A DNA stretch of 64,000 bases from an uncultured Chthonomonas sp. (lineage in GTDB: Bacteria > Armatimonadota > Chthonomonadetes > Chthonomonadales > CAJBBX01), in the NCBI GenBank assembly GCA_903885605.1, contig CAISJD010000198.1:27146-91145 (forward strand), given 5' to 3'. Under the pieces are notes generated by a model. It was not told the origin of the DNA and did no database searches. It saw only the letters and a program-made list of their open reading frames with translations. Made by a program: the position numbers and the translations under genes. Within the stretch, counting starts at the first letter, position 1. Each line of letters begins with the position of its first letter. Positions 52,878 to 62,618 of this stretch are shown piece after piece.

Positions 52878-54149
52878 ATGCTGAAGTACCTGACAGAACT
52901 CCTGAGCCGGCCCGTATTCGGCCCGGACGGCGCCAAGGTCGGCCGGGTGCATGACGCCATCGCGGGCCAGGTCGGCCGATTGCCGACGCTCAGCGCCATC
53001 TTCATACGGGGTCGCCGGGGCGACGGCTGGGTCGGGCTTGACGACATCGACCTCGGCGGCCCGCGCCTCCTGCTGCGTCGCCCGTGGGCCGATACACCAC
53101 GATACGCACCGGCCGACAGCGATCTGCGCCTTCAGCGCGACATCCTCGACAAACAGATCGTCGATGTGCACGATTACCGTGTCGTACGTGTGAATGATGT
53201 GCGCCTGGCCGCCTGCGGCGACCGGGCCTGCGTCATCGGGGTCGATGCCGGGTTCCGAGCCATCCTGCGCCGGACCGGCGTCGGCAAGCCCGTTGAGGCC
53301 CTGGCGCGGTTGGTCGGCAAGCCGCTACGGTCACACCTCATCGCCTGGGACGACGTGGAGACGCTGGAGCCCGGCGCGGCGGGCGGCGGACGCATCAAGC
53401 TCAAGGTGCCCCACGACAAGATCGCCGCACTCCACCCCGCCGACATCGCGGACATCATCGAGCAGTTGGACCCGCAGCAGCGCACCGAGGTGATCGAGGC
53501 GCTGGACGTGGAGACCGCCGCGGACACCATCGAGGAGATGGAGGACGAAGAGGCGGCGGCCGTCATGCAATCGCTGCCCGACGAGAAGGCGGCTGATATC
53601 CTCGACGAGATGGACCCGGACGCGGCGGCCGACATCCTGGCTGACCTGACCGACGAGAAGTCCGAGGACCTCCTGGAGCAGATGGAGCCTGAGGAGGCGG
53701 CCGACGTCAAGGAGCTGCTGGCCTACCCCGAGGAGACGGCCGGCGGAATGATGACGCCGGACTTCATCGACATACCGGAGCACATCAGCGCGGACGAGAC
53801 CATCGCGCTGCTTCGCCGGACGCCGCCGGAGGGGCAGTCGATCTACTACCTCTACGTGGTGGACGACGACCGACGGCTGGTGGGCGTGCTCTCGCTGCGG
53901 GACCTGATCGTGGCGGAGCCCTCGGCGCTGGTGAGTGCGCTCATGACGACGAGTGTGCGCTACGTCCACACCGACGCCCACGCCGACGAGATCGCACAGA
54001 CCGTGAACCGCTACAACCTGCTGGCGCTGCCGGTGCTGGACGACTCGGGCAGGCTCACGGGCATCGTCACGGTGGATGACATGCTGGAGCGCATCCTGCC
54101 GCCCGACCGGCGGCGCCGGTTGCCGCAGGTCTCACTAGACGACGAGTAG
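52878..54149 (+). CDS. Soluble PRC-barrel/MgtE-N/CBS protein
   Basis: The 423-residue product combines PRC-barrel-like units (about 1-75 and 95-170: [30 protein letters not shown]), an MgtE N-terminal domain and a pair of CBS domains. The MgtE-N part is built of short helical repeats ([59 protein letters not shown]). CBS motifs are around [17 protein letters not shown] and [16 protein letters not shown]. The transmembrane magnesium channel domain of MgtE is missing, so this is a soluble sensor or regulator, perhaps of Mg2+ or nucleotides. Such proteins often accompany NRAMP or MgtE transporters, but none is in the window. The strong hairpin behind it ends the unit. Confidence 0.88.
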   Translation: MLKYLTELLSRPVFGPDGAKVGRVHDAIAGQVGRLPTLSAIFIRGRRGDGWVGLDDIDLGGPRLLLRRPWADTPRYAPADSDLRLQRDILDKQIVDVHDYRVVRVNDVRLAACGDRACVIGVDAGFRAILRRTGVGKPVEALARLVGKPLRSHLIAWDDVETLEPGAAGGGRIKLKVPHDKIAALHPADIADIIEQLDPQQRTEVIEALDVETAADTIEEMEDEEAAAVMQSLPDEKAADILDEMDPDAAADILADLTDEKSEDLLEQMEPEEAADVKELLAYPEETAGGMMTPDFIDIPEHISADETIALLRRTPPEGQSIYYLYVVDDDRRLVGVLSLRDLIVAEPSALVSALMTTSVRYVHTDAHADEIAQTVNRYNLLALPVLDDSGRLTGIVTVDDMLERILPPDRRRRLPQVSLDDE

Positions 54150-54150
54150 G

Positions 54151-54184
54151 CCGCCCGGAGCTGCGCGCCCCGGGCGGTTCCCTT
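54151..54184. terminator. Hairpin terminator between convergent genes
   Basis: A perfect 8-bp GC stem (CCGCCCGG with CCGGGCGG) encloses an 11-base loop and is followed by TTCCCTTTG on the plus strand. It starts one base after the stop of the PRC/MgtE-N gene and lies just before the 3' end of the Gfo/Idh gene. Confidence 0.6.
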
Positions 54185-54191
54185 TGAAGCC

Positions 54192-55178
54192 CTACCCCAC
54201 GGCGACGGGCGCGCTGCCCTGTGCCGCCGATTTCCAGGCCGCCTCGGTCAGCTCGATGACGCGCAGGCCGCACTCGAACGGCGACTGCACCTGGTCGCGG
54301 CCCAGGATGGCATCGGCGAAGTTGCGATCCGGCGTCGAGCCGCCGCGCAGGTTATCGAACGTGTAGCGCCCGTTGTTGTCCGCCACCTGCAGCTTGCCGT
54401 TGCGCATGAAGAAGACGCCGCCCTCGCACCAGATCGTCACATCCTCGTGCCAGTCCGGCGCATCGCCCACGATGGAGAGGGTCGCCTGCGCGCCGCCGTC
54501 GAACCGGAGCGCCACTGCGGAGTTAATATCGACGGGCGTGCCGCAGTTGTCGATGTAGGCGGAGACCGTCTCCACCTTCAACCCGGTGATCCAGAGGATG
54601 ATGTCGATCAGGTGGCTGCCTGAGTCATTCAGCTGGCCGCCGCCGGAGAGGGCCGGGTCCTGACGCCAGGAGCCTGCGACGCCCGTCTTCCATCCCTGGC
54701 ACTGCAAGGCGGAGATGAAGGTCACCTTGCCGAAGGCGCCGGAAGCGATCTTCTCGCGGATCCAGCGGAACTCGGGCTGGTAGTGGCGCTGGTAGGAGAG
54801 CAGGCCGACCTTGCCCGCCGCGGCCAGGCGCGCGACGACGTCCTTGGCGTGGGCCACGGTGCAGACCAGCGGCTTCTCGCAGAGCACGTTGAGCCCCTTG
54901 TCCAGGGCGGCCACGATCTGCTCATGGTGGGTGGTGTGCGGCGTGCTGATCTCGACCGCGTCGAGCTGGAGCTCATCGAGCATCTCGCGCCAGTCGGAGA
55001 AGGCGGGCACGTCGGAGACCTGGGCGTGCTGCTTCTTGGCGGCATGGAGCATGGCGGGATTGGGGTCCGCCAGCCCCACCACGCGGTAGTCCGGGATGGA
55101 GAGGACCGTACCCATGTGCCAGCGGGCGTTGCCGCCGGTACCGATGAAACCGACCTTGATTGGCGCGCGATCAGGCAT
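54192..55178 (-). CDS. Gfo/Idh/MocA-family oxidoreductase
   Basis: The 328-residue enzyme has an N-terminal NAD(P)-binding fold (IKVGFIGTGGNARWHMGTVL, VVGLADPNPAML). The family signature is LNVLCEKPLVCTVAHAKDVV, with the catalytic-region EKPL lysine. The C-terminal domain includes RWIREKIASGAFGKVTFI, GGGQLNDSGSHLIDIILWIT and a VHINSAVAL-like strand (VDINSAVALRF). Such enzymes oxidise or epimerise sugars or myo-inositol derivatives; the substrate is not evident. I chose the second ATG (55178) because GGAGG lies six bases before it; the first ATG at 55184 is too close. It lies 49 bases after kdsA. Confidence 0.88.
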   Translation of the reverse strand: MPDRAPIKVGFIGTGGNARWHMGTVLSIPDYRVVGLADPNPAMLHAAKKQHAQVSDVPAFSDWREMLDELQLDAVEISTPHTTHHEQIVAALDKGLNVLCEKPLVCTVAHAKDVVARLAAAGKVGLLSYQRHYQPEFRWIREKIASGAFGKVTFISALQCQGWKTGVAGSWRQDPALSGGGQLNDSGSHLIDIILWITGLKVETVSAYIDNCGTPVDINSAVALRFDGGAQATLSIVGDAPDWHEDVTIWCEGGVFFMRNGKLQVADNNGRYTFDNLRGGSTPDRNFADAILGRDQVQSPFECGLRVIELTEAAWKSAAQGSAPVAVG

Positions 55179-55227
55179 GGACATCCTCCGTGTGATGCGG
55201 TGGAGCCGTTAGGGGCTCTCTGCTGAC

Positions 55228-56112
55228 CTATTCGCTCTGCGGCTCGTCCTGTCCTGCACCCTTGCGCCAAAGGTGTTGCGCCGGGTTTTCGTGGGCCCTC
55301 GCGACGGCGTCGATGGCGACCACATCGCGCAGCAGGCCCGGCAGGTCGGACAGCGGCAGCATGCACGCCGCATCGGAGAGGGCGCGGCCGGGCTCCGGAT
55401 GCACCTCCAGGAAGAGGGCGTCGATGCCCACGGCGGCGGCCGCCCGGGCCAGGTGCGGGATGAACTCGCGGCGGCCGCCCGAGGCGGTGCCCGCCGCGCC
55501 CGGACGCTGGATGCCGTGCGTGGCGTCCATGCAGACGGGATGGCCGAGCCCGCGCATGATGGGCAGCGAGCACATATCGACGACCAGCGTGTTGTAGCCG
55601 AAGCTGGCGCCGCGCTCGGTGAGGATCACCTGGGTTCCGCCCGCTTCGTTGGCCTTGGCCACGGCGTTGGACATATCCCAGGGCGACATGAACTGGCCCT
55701 TCTTGATGTTGACGACCCGGCCGGTCCGCGCCGCGGCGTCGATCAGGTCGGTCTGGCGGCAGAGGAAGGCGGGGATCTGGATGATGTCGACCACCTCCGC
55801 CACGCGCGCGGCCTGCCATGCCTCGTGGATGTCGGTGACGACCGGCACGCCCAGCTTGGCCTTGATCTCGGCGAGCATGGCGATGCCGTCGTCCAGTCCC
55901 GGGCCGCGGTAGGCATCCACCGACGAACGGTTGGCCTTGTCGAACGAGGCCTTGAAGACGTAGCCCATGCCCACAGCCTCGGCGGCGGCCTTGGCCTCCT
56001 CCGCGATCATCAGGCAGAGGTCCAGTCCCTCGGCCACGCACGGTCCGGCGATGAGCGCCGGCTTGCCTGCGGCGGGTCCGATGCCCACACCACCCACCCA
56101 CACGGTGTTCAT
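55228..56112 (-). CDS. kdsA: 3-deoxy-8-phosphooctulonate synthase (KdsA)
   Basis: The 294-residue enzyme joins phosphoenolpyruvate and arabinose-5-phosphate to make KDO-8-phosphate for lipopolysaccharide. IAGPCVAEG begins the barrel. FKASFDKANRSSVDAYRGPG is the classic substrate loop. TDIHEAWQA, IQIPAFLCRQTDLI, VNIKKGQFMSPWDM, CMDATHGIQRPG and EVHPEPGRALSDAACML follow in the expected order. The gene is good evidence for a lipopolysaccharide-bearing outer membrane. Its start overlaps the stop of the DprA-like gene by 4 bases. kdsB, kdsC and kdsD are not in the window. Confidence 0.94.
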   Translation of the reverse strand: MNTVWVGGVGIGPAAGKPALIAGPCVAEGLDLCLMIAEEAKAAAEAVGMGYVFKASFDKANRSSVDAYRGPGLDDGIAMLAEIKAKLGVPVVTDIHEAWQAARVAEVVDIIQIPAFLCRQTDLIDAAARTGRVVNIKKGQFMSPWDMSNAVAKANEAGGTQVILTERGASFGYNTLVVDMCSLPIMRGLGHPVCMDATHGIQRPGAAGTASGGRREFIPHLARAAAAVGIDALFLEVHPEPGRALSDAACMLPLSDLPGLLRDVVAIDAVARAHENPAQHLWRKGAGQDEPQSE

Positions 56113-56990
56113 GTCGCCAACCCTCCTCCGGCAGCCAATGCCAGTATCGTCTCGCGAGTCTGTACGCTCAATGAATCGCCCACCGTCACCACGCCTTTGC
56201 CCGCCTTGCCGGCCCGGCGGCAGATGCCGTCCATGCCGCCGCCCGGCGTCACGGACCCGACCAGCGCCAGGGCCGCCAGCGCGGCGATCATCTCGTCCCT
56301 TCGCCGGTTGTTGGCGCCCAGCCAGTGGTCGCGCGGACCGAAGGGCGACAGCGCCAGGTGCCTGCCCGGGTCGAAGCCGCCCGTCCAGATGCCGGCCGCC
56401 GGGAAGAGCTCCCGGTCCAGGTCCTCGCCCAGCGCGTCCACAATGCCCCGATCCAGCACGTACACGACGCCCACGGCGGCGCGCAACGCAACCAGCGCGG
56501 GACGCTGGTACTCGATCCGGTTGTGCCCCGTGACGGGAGACATACCAGCCGACAGCGCCACGGCCAGAGCCTCGTCGCAGGCGGCCAGCGCTGCCGGCGG
56601 CGCCCCGTTCGAGTTGGCCACCATGACCAGCGGCCGGGCCAGCAGCCTCAGGTCGCCGTACGCGCAGATCAACGGCGGCGGCGCGTCCAGGAAGGCGCCC
56701 AGCGCCGGCGGGTAGCTGGCGTCGGACACCGTGAGCAACTGCACGCCCTGGCGGCGCAATCGGCGCAGCTCCAGGGCCGCGCGCTCCGCGGCGGGCCTCA
56801 GCCCCTGCACGATGGCGTCGGCAGCCGCGTGGCGCAGTCCGAACTCGCCCATGAGAGCCGGGGCGCCCATCTCCAGAAGCGCCACCGGGCTCATGCCGCC
56901 CACCGCCACGCGCCGAAGGATGGCGGCGATAGACTTCTCACCGATGCCCGGCACCGCGGCCAGGCTGAATGCTAGCTCTGCAGCGTCCAT
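56109..56990 (-). CDS. Divergent DprA-like (LOG/Rossmann) protein
   Basis: This 293-residue protein has the outline of DprA (Smf), which loads RecA on incoming single-stranded DNA. Residues 1-75 contain the helix-hairpin region (AAVPGIGEKSIAAILRRVA). SDASYPPALGAFLDAPPPLICAYG matches the stretch before the Rossmann fold. The core motifs have drifted: the GSR-type strand reads VMVANSNGAPPAA, the SGxAxGID motif is replaced by AGMSPVTGHNRIEYQRPALV, and the usual RNRIIAGLS reads ANNRRRDEMIAALAALALV. It is the only dprA-like gene here and may have lost or changed DNA binding. A ComEA-like gene is at 38966. Confidence 0.7.
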   Translation of the reverse strand: MDAAELAFSLAAVPGIGEKSIAAILRRVAVGGMSPVALLEMGAPALMGEFGLRHAAADAIVQGLRPAAERAALELRRLRRQGVQLLTVSDASYPPALGAFLDAPPPLICAYGDLRLLARPLVMVANSNGAPPAALAACDEALAVALSAGMSPVTGHNRIEYQRPALVALRAAVGVVYVLDRGIVDALGEDLDRELFPAAGIWTGGFDPGRHLALSPFGPRDHWLGANNRRRDEMIAALAALALVGSVTPGGGMDGICRRAGKAGKGVVTVGDSLSVQTRETILALAAGGGLAT

Positions 56991-57029
56991 GCGGCGGACC
57001 TCAGCACCATCGTACCCGAGCGGCCGCGG

Positions 57030-60000
57030 CTACCGCGGCTCGTAGTTGAGGTTGGGAGACAGCCAGCGCTCCACCTCGGCAACGGGCAACCCGCGCCGGG
57101 CGGCATAGTCCTCCACCTGGTCGCGCTCGATCCTGCCCACCGGGAAGTAGCGCGCCTGCTTGGAGGCGAGGTACCAGCCGCTCACCGAACTTGCAGGCGA
57201 CATGGCCATGCTCTCGGTCAGCGTCATGCCGGTGGCCTTTTCTACGTCGAGCAGCGACCAGAGGGTCTGCTTGGCGGTATGGTCCGGGCAGGCGGGATAG
57301 CCCGGCGCAGGCCGAATGCCCCGGTACCGCTCGTGGATCAGCTCGTCGACGCTCAGGCGCTCGTCCGCGCCGTAGCCCCAGATACGCCGGACGTGGCGAT
57401 GGAGCCACTCCGCCGCGGCCTCGGCAAGCCGGTCGGCGAGCGCCGCCGCCATGATGGCGCCGTAGTCGTCCAGTTCGGCGCGGAGGCTGTCGGCCAGGGC
57501 CTGGGCCTCGTGGCCCGACGTGACCGCGAAGGCTCCTATTGCGTCGGCGCAGCCGGACGACGCGGGCGCGATGAAGTCGGCCAGGCACCAGTTCGGGCGC
57601 CCGTCGGTCTTCGGCATCTGCTGGCGAAGGCAGTGCACCATAGCCAGCCGATCACCGGACGCGGGGTCCAGCACCTCGATATCATCGCCAACCGAGGCGG
57701 CCGGCCAGAGGCCGTAGACGCCGACCGGACGGAGCAGGCCGCCGGAGACGATGCGATCCAGCGCTCGCCGGCCATCGTCAAACAGCTCCCTGGCGCGCTC
57801 GCCGACCACGCGGTCTTCCAGGATGGCGGGATACCGTCCGTGCAGTTCCCACGCGTGGAAGAAGGGCGACCAGTCGATCATCTCGGCCAGCTCCGCCAGC
57901 GGGAGCGGGTCGATGACCTCCACGCCGTAGCGCTCCGGCAAGGCGATCTCAGCGGAGGACCAGTCGACCTTCGCGGCGTTCGCCCGAGCCTCCGCCAGCG
58001 ACAGCATGGCCCGTGCGCTGCGGCGCTGCTCCAGCTCCCGGCGCAACCGCTCCTGCTCGGCCCGGTTGGCCGTCAGGAAGGCGGGCTGCATCTCGGCGGA
58101 GAGGAGCCGGCTGACGACACCCACCGCGCGGCTGGCATCGGGCACGTAGACGACGGGGCCGCTGTAGGCGGTGGCGATCCGCAGGGCCGTGTGCGCCCCG
58201 CTGGTTGTGGCGCCGCCGATGAGCAGCGGCACGGTAAGGCCGGCGCGCTCCATCTCGCCCGCCACGTGCGCCATCTCGTCCAGCGAGGGCGTGATCAGGC
58301 CGCTGAGGCCCACGGCGTCGGCGCCGGTCTCCCGAACCGCCGCCAGGATGGCCTCCACGGGCACCATGACGCCCAGATCCTTCACGTCGTAGCTGTTGCA
58401 GCTCAACACGACGCCGACGATGTTCTTGCCGATATCGTGAACATCGCCCTTCACGGTGGCCATGACGATGACCGGCCTCCGGGCCGCCTCGCCGCCGCCG
58501 CTGAGCCTCTCGGCCTCCATATGCGGCTCCAGCACGGCCACGGCGCGCTTCATGACCCGGGCGCTCTTGACCACCTGCGGCAGGAACATGCGCCCGTCGG
58601 CAAAGAGGTCGCCCACCACGTTCATCCCCGCCATCAGCGGGCCCTCGATGACGGCCAACGGCGAGCCCAGCTCGATGCGCGCCTCCTCCACGTCGGCCTC
58701 GATGTGATCCACGATGCCGTTGACAAGGGCGTGCGAGAGCCGCTCGGAGACGGGTAGTCCGCGCCACTCGGCCGCCGCCACTCGCGCCTTCTGGGCCTCG
58801 CCGAACGCGCCCGCGCGGTCGATGAGCCGCTCGGTGGCGTCGGCGTGGCGGTTGAGCAGCACATCCTCCACCAGTTCGCGAAGCTCCGGGTCGATATCCT
58901 CGTAAATGGCCAGCATCCCGGCGTTGACGATCGCCATGTCGAGCCCGGCATGGATCGCGTGGTAGAGGAAGGCCGCGTGCATGGCCTCGCGGACCGTGTT
59001 GTTGCCGCGGAAGGCGAAGGAGACATTGCTGATGCCCCCACTGACCCGTGCGCCGGGGCACCGCTCCTTGATGCCGCGGACGGCCTCGATGAAGGCGACC
59101 CCGTAGGCCCGGTGCTCCTCCATGCCGCTGCCGACCGTCAGGACGTTGGGGTCGAAGATGATGTCCGATGCCGGCACTCCCGCCTTCTCCGTGAGCAGGC
59201 GGTAGGCCCGGCTGCAGACCTCCAGCTTCCGCTCCAGGGTGTCGGCCTGGCCGATCTCGTCGAAGGCCATGACGACCATGGCGGCGCCGTAGCGGCGGAT
59301 CGCCCGTGCGCGCGCCAGGAACGCCTCTTCGCCCTCCTTCAAGCTGATCGAGTTGACCGCGCCCTTCCCTTGCAGGCACCGCAACCCGGCCTCGAGCACC
59401 TCCCACCGGGAGCTGTCCAGCATCACGGGAACTCGGCTGACCTCGGGTTCGGAGGCCAGCAGGTTCAGGAACTCCACCATGGTAGCGACGGAGTCGATCA
59501 GCCCCTCGTCCATGTTCACATCAATGATGTTGGCGCCGTTGCGCACCTGCTGGACGGCGATCTGCAGCGCCGCATCCATGCGCCCCTCGCGAATGGTCGT
59601 GGCAAACCGGGGCGAGCCGGTGATGTTCGTGCGCTCGCCGACCATGACGAAGTTGGCGTCCGGCTCGATCGTGAGCGGCTCCAAGCCGCTGAGGCGCGTG
59701 GCGGGCTCCACGCGCGGCACAACGCGGGGCGGAACGCCTCGAACCGCCTCGGCGATGGCGCCGATGTGCTCGGGGCCGCTGCCGCAGCAGCCGCCAGCGA
59801 TGTTGACCCAGCCGTTGTAAGCGAACTCGCGAAGCCAGGCGGCCATCTCCTCGGGCGATTGGTCGTAGGCGCCCATGGCATTGGGAAGCCCGGCGTTGGG
59901 GTAGCAGGCCGTCCGTACCGGGGCCAGGTCCGAGAGCTCGCCTGCGTAGGGCCGCATCTCCTGGGCGCCCAGGGCGCAGTTCAGGCCCACGGCCAGCAGG

Positions 60001-60698
60001 TCGGCGTGGGAGATGGAGGTCCAGAAGGCCTCCAGCGTCTGGCCGGAGAGCGTGCGGCCGCTCTTGTCGGCGATGGTCACGGAGACTACCACGCCCACGC
60101 GGCGCCCTACTGCCTGGAAGGCCTCCTCCACGGCGTAGAGGGCGGCCTTGGCGTTAAGTGTATCGAAGACCGTTTCGATGAGGAGCAGATCGACGCCGCC
60201 CATGAGGAGCGCCTGGGCCTGCTCGGAGTAGGCCTCCACCAGGGCGGCAAAGTCGATGTTCCGGTACGCGGGACGGTTCACATCCGGCGACATGGAGGCG
60301 GTCCGGTTGGTCGGCCCCATGGTCCCCGCCACGAAGATCGGCCGACCTGCGGCGGACGCAGCCTCGCGGGCCAGGGCGGCGGCGGCCGTGTTCATCTCCA
60401 CCACGCGCGCCTCCAGCCCGAAGTCGGCCTGCGAGATGCGGTTGCCGTTGAACGTGTTGGTGCCGACGATATCAGCCCCAACGGCGATGAAGGCCTCGTG
60501 AATGCCGCGCACCAGATGCGGCTGCGAGAGGTTGAGGGCCTCGTTGTTGTTCCGCAGGTCCACCGGGTGGCCCGCGAAGACCTCGCCGCGGAAGCCGGCC
60601 TCATCCAGGCCCAGCCGCTGGACCATGGTGCCCTTGGGGCCCTCCAGCACGAGTATGCGGCCATTCAGCGCTTCGATCAGTGCGGCCTGTGGTTCCAT
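57030..60698 (-). CDS. metH: Cobalamin-dependent methionine synthase MetH
   Basis: The 1222-residue protein holds all four MetH modules. The homocysteine-binding barrel (1-320) ends in the zinc site [26 protein letters not shown] gives the first zinc cysteine. The methyltetrahydrofolate-binding barrel (about 345-600) has [18 protein letters not shown]. The cobalamin module (about 650-880) has [20 protein letters not shown], where the His binds cobalt, and [11 protein letters not shown]. The C-terminal activation domain has [13 protein letters not shown] and the [15 protein letters not shown] stretch for S-adenosylmethionine. It remethylates homocysteine to methionine. GAGGAGC precedes the ATG. 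The 63-base gap to mutL has no room for a cobalamin riboswitch. Confidence 0.97.
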   Translation of the reverse strand: MEPQAALIEALNGRILVLEGPKGTMVQRLGLDEAGFRGEVFAGHPVDLRNNNEALNLSQPHLVRGIHEAFIAVGADIVGTNTFNGNRISQADFGLEARVVEMNTAAAALAREAASAAGRPIFVAGTMGPTNRTASMSPDVNRPAYRNIDFAALVEAYSEQAQALLMGGVDLLLIETVFDTLNAKAALYAVEEAFQAVGRRVGVVVSVTIADKSGRTLSGQTLEAFWTSISHADLLAVGLNCALGAQEMRPYAGELSDLAPVRTACYPNAGLPNAMGAYDQSPEEMAAWLREFAYNGWVNIAGGCCGSGPEHIGAIAEAVRGVPPRVVPRVEPATRLSGLEPLTIEPDANFVMVGERTNITGSPRFATTIREGRMDAALQIAVQQVRNGANIIDVNMDEGLIDSVATMVEFLNLLASEPEVSRVPVMLDSSRWEVLEAGLRCLQGKGAVNSISLKEGEEAFLARARAIRRYGAAMVVMAFDEIGQADTLERKLEVCSRAYRLLTEKAGVPASDIIFDPNVLTVGSGMEEHRAYGVAFIEAVRGIKERCPGARVSGGISNVSFAFRGNNTVREAMHAAFLYHAIHAGLDMAIVNAGMLAIYEDIDPELRELVEDVLLNRHADATERLIDRAGAFGEAQKARVAAAEWRGLPVSERLSHALVNGIVDHIEADVEEARIELGSPLAVIEGPLMAGMNVVGDLFADGRMFLPQVVKSARVMKRAVAVLEPHMEAERLSGGGEAARRPVIVMATVKGDVHDIGKNIVGVVLSCNSYDVKDLGVMVPVEAILAAVRETGADAVGLSGLITPSLDEMAHVAGEMERAGLTVPLLIGGATTSGAHTALRIATAYSGPVVYVPDASRAVGVVSRLLSAEMQPAFLTANRAEQERLRRELEQRRSARAMLSLAEARANAAKVDWSSAEIALPERYGVEVIDPLPLAELAEMIDWSPFFHAWELHGRYPAILEDRVVGERARELFDDGRRALDRIVSGGLLRPVGVYGLWPAASVGDDIEVLDPASGDRLAMVHCLRQQMPKTDGRPNWCLADFIAPASSGCADAIGAFAVTSGHEAQALADSLRAELDDYGAIMAAALADRLAEAAAEWLHRHVRRIWGYGADERLSVDELIHERYRGIRPAPGYPACPDHTAKQTLWSLLDVEKATGMTLTESMAMSPASSVSGWYLASKQARYFPVGRIERDQVEDYAARRGLPVAEVERWLSPNLNYEPR

Positions 60699-60715
60699 TT
60701 GCGCTCCTCGTTGCG

Positions 60716-60755
60716 CCCGCGGCGCTCCGTTGTCGGCCCCATCGGCTGCCGCGGG
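60716..60755. other. GC-rich hairpin between mutL and metH
   Basis: CCCGCGGC pairs perfectly with GCCGCGGG (8 bp), separated by 24 bases. It lies in the 63-base gap between the mutL stop and the metH start and could weaken read-through. No U-tract follows on the minus strand. Confidence 0.3.
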
Positions 60756-60761
60756 ACCGGG

Positions 60762-62618
60762 CTACCGCTTGAAGCGGCGGTCAATCTCTCCGTAGGGTAT
60801 CAGCACCACAGCCGGACGGCCGTGCGGGCACGCGAAGGGCACCTTGGCGTGGGCCAGTTGCTCCAGTAGGCCCTCCATCTCGGGCATCTGCAGCGGGTCG
60901 CCTGCCTTCACCGCCATCTTGCAGGCGTTGGTGATGGTCACATGGTCGCGCTGAACCACCAGCCGGCGCGCCACGGTCTGGTGCACCAGCTCATCGATCA
61001 TGTCGCGCAGCAGCTGCTCCACGCCGCGGGACGCCGAGAGGGCCGGCACCGCCCGCACCAGGAACGACTCGCGCCCGAACGCCTCGAGCTCCCAGCCCAG
61101 TTCGCGGAAGTCGGACAGCTTCTGCCGGACCAGCTCCGCCTCGGCCGCACCCAGCTCCACGGTGAAGGGCACTGCCAGGCGCTGGCCATGGATGCCCTGC
61201 GCGTTGCGGGTCTTCAGAAGGCGCTCGTAGAGGACGCGCTCATGGGCCACGTGCTGGTCGATCAGGGCGAGGCCATGCTCGGTCGCCGCTACGATGTACG
61301 TGCGCCGGGCCTGGCCAAGCACCCGAAATCCGCGCAGCATCTCACCGAAGGGCTGCTCCGGGCCCGGACCGGGCTCGCCCGCCGCCAGCGGCTCCGGTTC
61401 CGGAGCGAAGGGGTCGCCCGACAGGCCGGGCAGTCCCAGCGACGGGCCGGGCACGGCTGCGCCGGGCTCGGGCGCGCTGGGCGGCGTCCATACGGCATCG
61501 ATGAGGCTACTCGGAACCGCGTTGGCCTCGCGGCCGGACGAGCGCCACCCGAACGTGCGCGGAGGCGTCAGGGTGGGCACCTGCCCGTGGCCGGCCAGGG
61601 CGGCGCGCACCGACTGCGAGACGGCGTGATGCACCTCGCGGTCGTTGGTGAACTTAACCTCCATCTTGGTGGGGTGGACGTTCACATCGACCAGGAGCGG
61701 GTTGACGTCGATGAGCACCACCGCCACCGGGAAGCGCGCGTCGGGCGTGAGGGTCCGGTAGGCGTCCTCCACGGCATGGGAGACGAAGCGGCTCCGGATG
61801 GGCCGCCGGTTCACAAAGAAGAGCTCGTGGCTCCGGCCGGGCCGGTGGATGTCCGGCGGCGCGATGAAGCCCTCCACGCCGACGCCGTTGGACTCCCCGC
61901 TGATGGGCGCCAGCGTGCGGGCGGTCTCGCGCCCCCAGAGTGCGGCCAGGGCGCCGATCGCGTCGCCCGCGCCGGGCGTCTGCAGCACGGTCTGGTCGTC
62001 GTGGAGCAGGTGGAAGCTGACCCCGGGGTGCGAGACGGCCAGATGCCCCACCGTCTCCACGGAGCGGGCCAGCTCGGTCGGCGTGGTCTTGAGGAACTTC
62101 AGGCGCGCGGGGGTGTTGTAGAAGAGGTCCTCTATCGCCAGGGTCGTGCCGTCGCTGCACCCCTCGGGCTCGGCGCCCTCGATCTCGCCCCCATGGACGG
62201 TGACCCGGCAACCCGCCTCGCACGCGGCGGTCTTGGTCACGAGCTGCAGGTGCGACACGGAGGCGATGCTGGGCAATGCCTCGCCGCGGAAGCCCAGCGT
62301 CGCCACGGAGGCAAGATCGTCGGCGGAGCGAATCTTCGATGTCGCGTGCCGCTGCAGCGCGAGGACGGCCTCCTCGGAGGTCATGCCGCAGCCGTTGTCG
62401 GCCACCTCGATCAGGCGCTTGCCGCCGTCCAGGAGGCGCACCCGGATGCGCGTGGCGCCGGCATCGATGGCGTTCTCGACCAGCTCCTTGACGACCGACG
62501 CGGGACGCTCGACGACCTCGCCGGCCGCGATGCGGTTGGCCGTGTTGTCGTCCAGCAGCACGATGCGGCATTCGGGCTGCGCCGCCTGCGGGGTCGGGTC
62601 CAGATCGAAGTCCGTCAC
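60762..62618 (-). CDS. mutL: DNA mismatch repair protein MutL (endonuclease type)
   Basis: The 618-residue product has the GHKL ATPase motifs ELVENAIDAGATRIRV, DNGCGMTSEEAV and TLGFRGEALPSI. The C-terminal dimerisation half carries DQHVAHERVLYE (the DQHA-x2-E-x4-E endonuclease motif with Val for Ala), ACKMAVKAG (A-C-x-x-A-x-K) and the CPHGRP zinc-site motif. So this MutL probably nicks DNA itself, as in bacteria that lack MutH and Dam-directed repair. A Pro/Gly/Ala-rich linker (about 355-420) joins the halves. The GTG start overlaps the mutS stop as GTGA. It works with MutS encoded just upstream. Confidence 0.95.
   Translation of the reverse strand: MTDFDLDPTPQAAQPECRIVLLDDNTANRIAAGEVVERPASVVKELVENAIDAGATRIRVRLLDGGKRLIEVADNGCGMTSEEAVLALQRHATSKIRSADDLASVATLGFRGEALPSIASVSHLQLVTKTAACEAGCRVTVHGGEIEGAEPEGCSDGTTLAIEDLFYNTPARLKFLKTTPTELARSVETVGHLAVSHPGVSFHLLHDDQTVLQTPGAGDAIGALAALWGRETARTLAPISGESNGVGVEGFIAPPDIHRPGRSHELFFVNRRPIRSRFVSHAVEDAYRTLTPDARFPVAVVLIDVNPLLVDVNVHPTKMEVKFTNDREVHHAVSQSVRAALAGHGQVPTLTPPRTFGWRSSGREANAVPSSLIDAVWTPPSAPEPGAAVPGPSLGLPGLSGDPFAPEPEPLAAGEPGPGPEQPFGEMLRGFRVLGQARRTYIVAATEHGLALIDQHVAHERVLYERLLKTRNAQGIHGQRLAVPFTVELGAAEAELVRQKLSDFRELGWELEAFGRESFLVRAVPALSASRGVEQLLRDMIDELVHQTVARRLVVQRDHVTITNACKMAVKAGDPLQMPEMEGLLEQLAHAKVPFACPHGRPAVVLIPYGEIDRRFKR

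Noticed and set aside
60699..60761. Cobalamin riboswitch before metH
   Set aside because: The gap to mutL is only 63 bases, far too short, and no B12-box-like element was seen; only an 8-bp hairpin is present.
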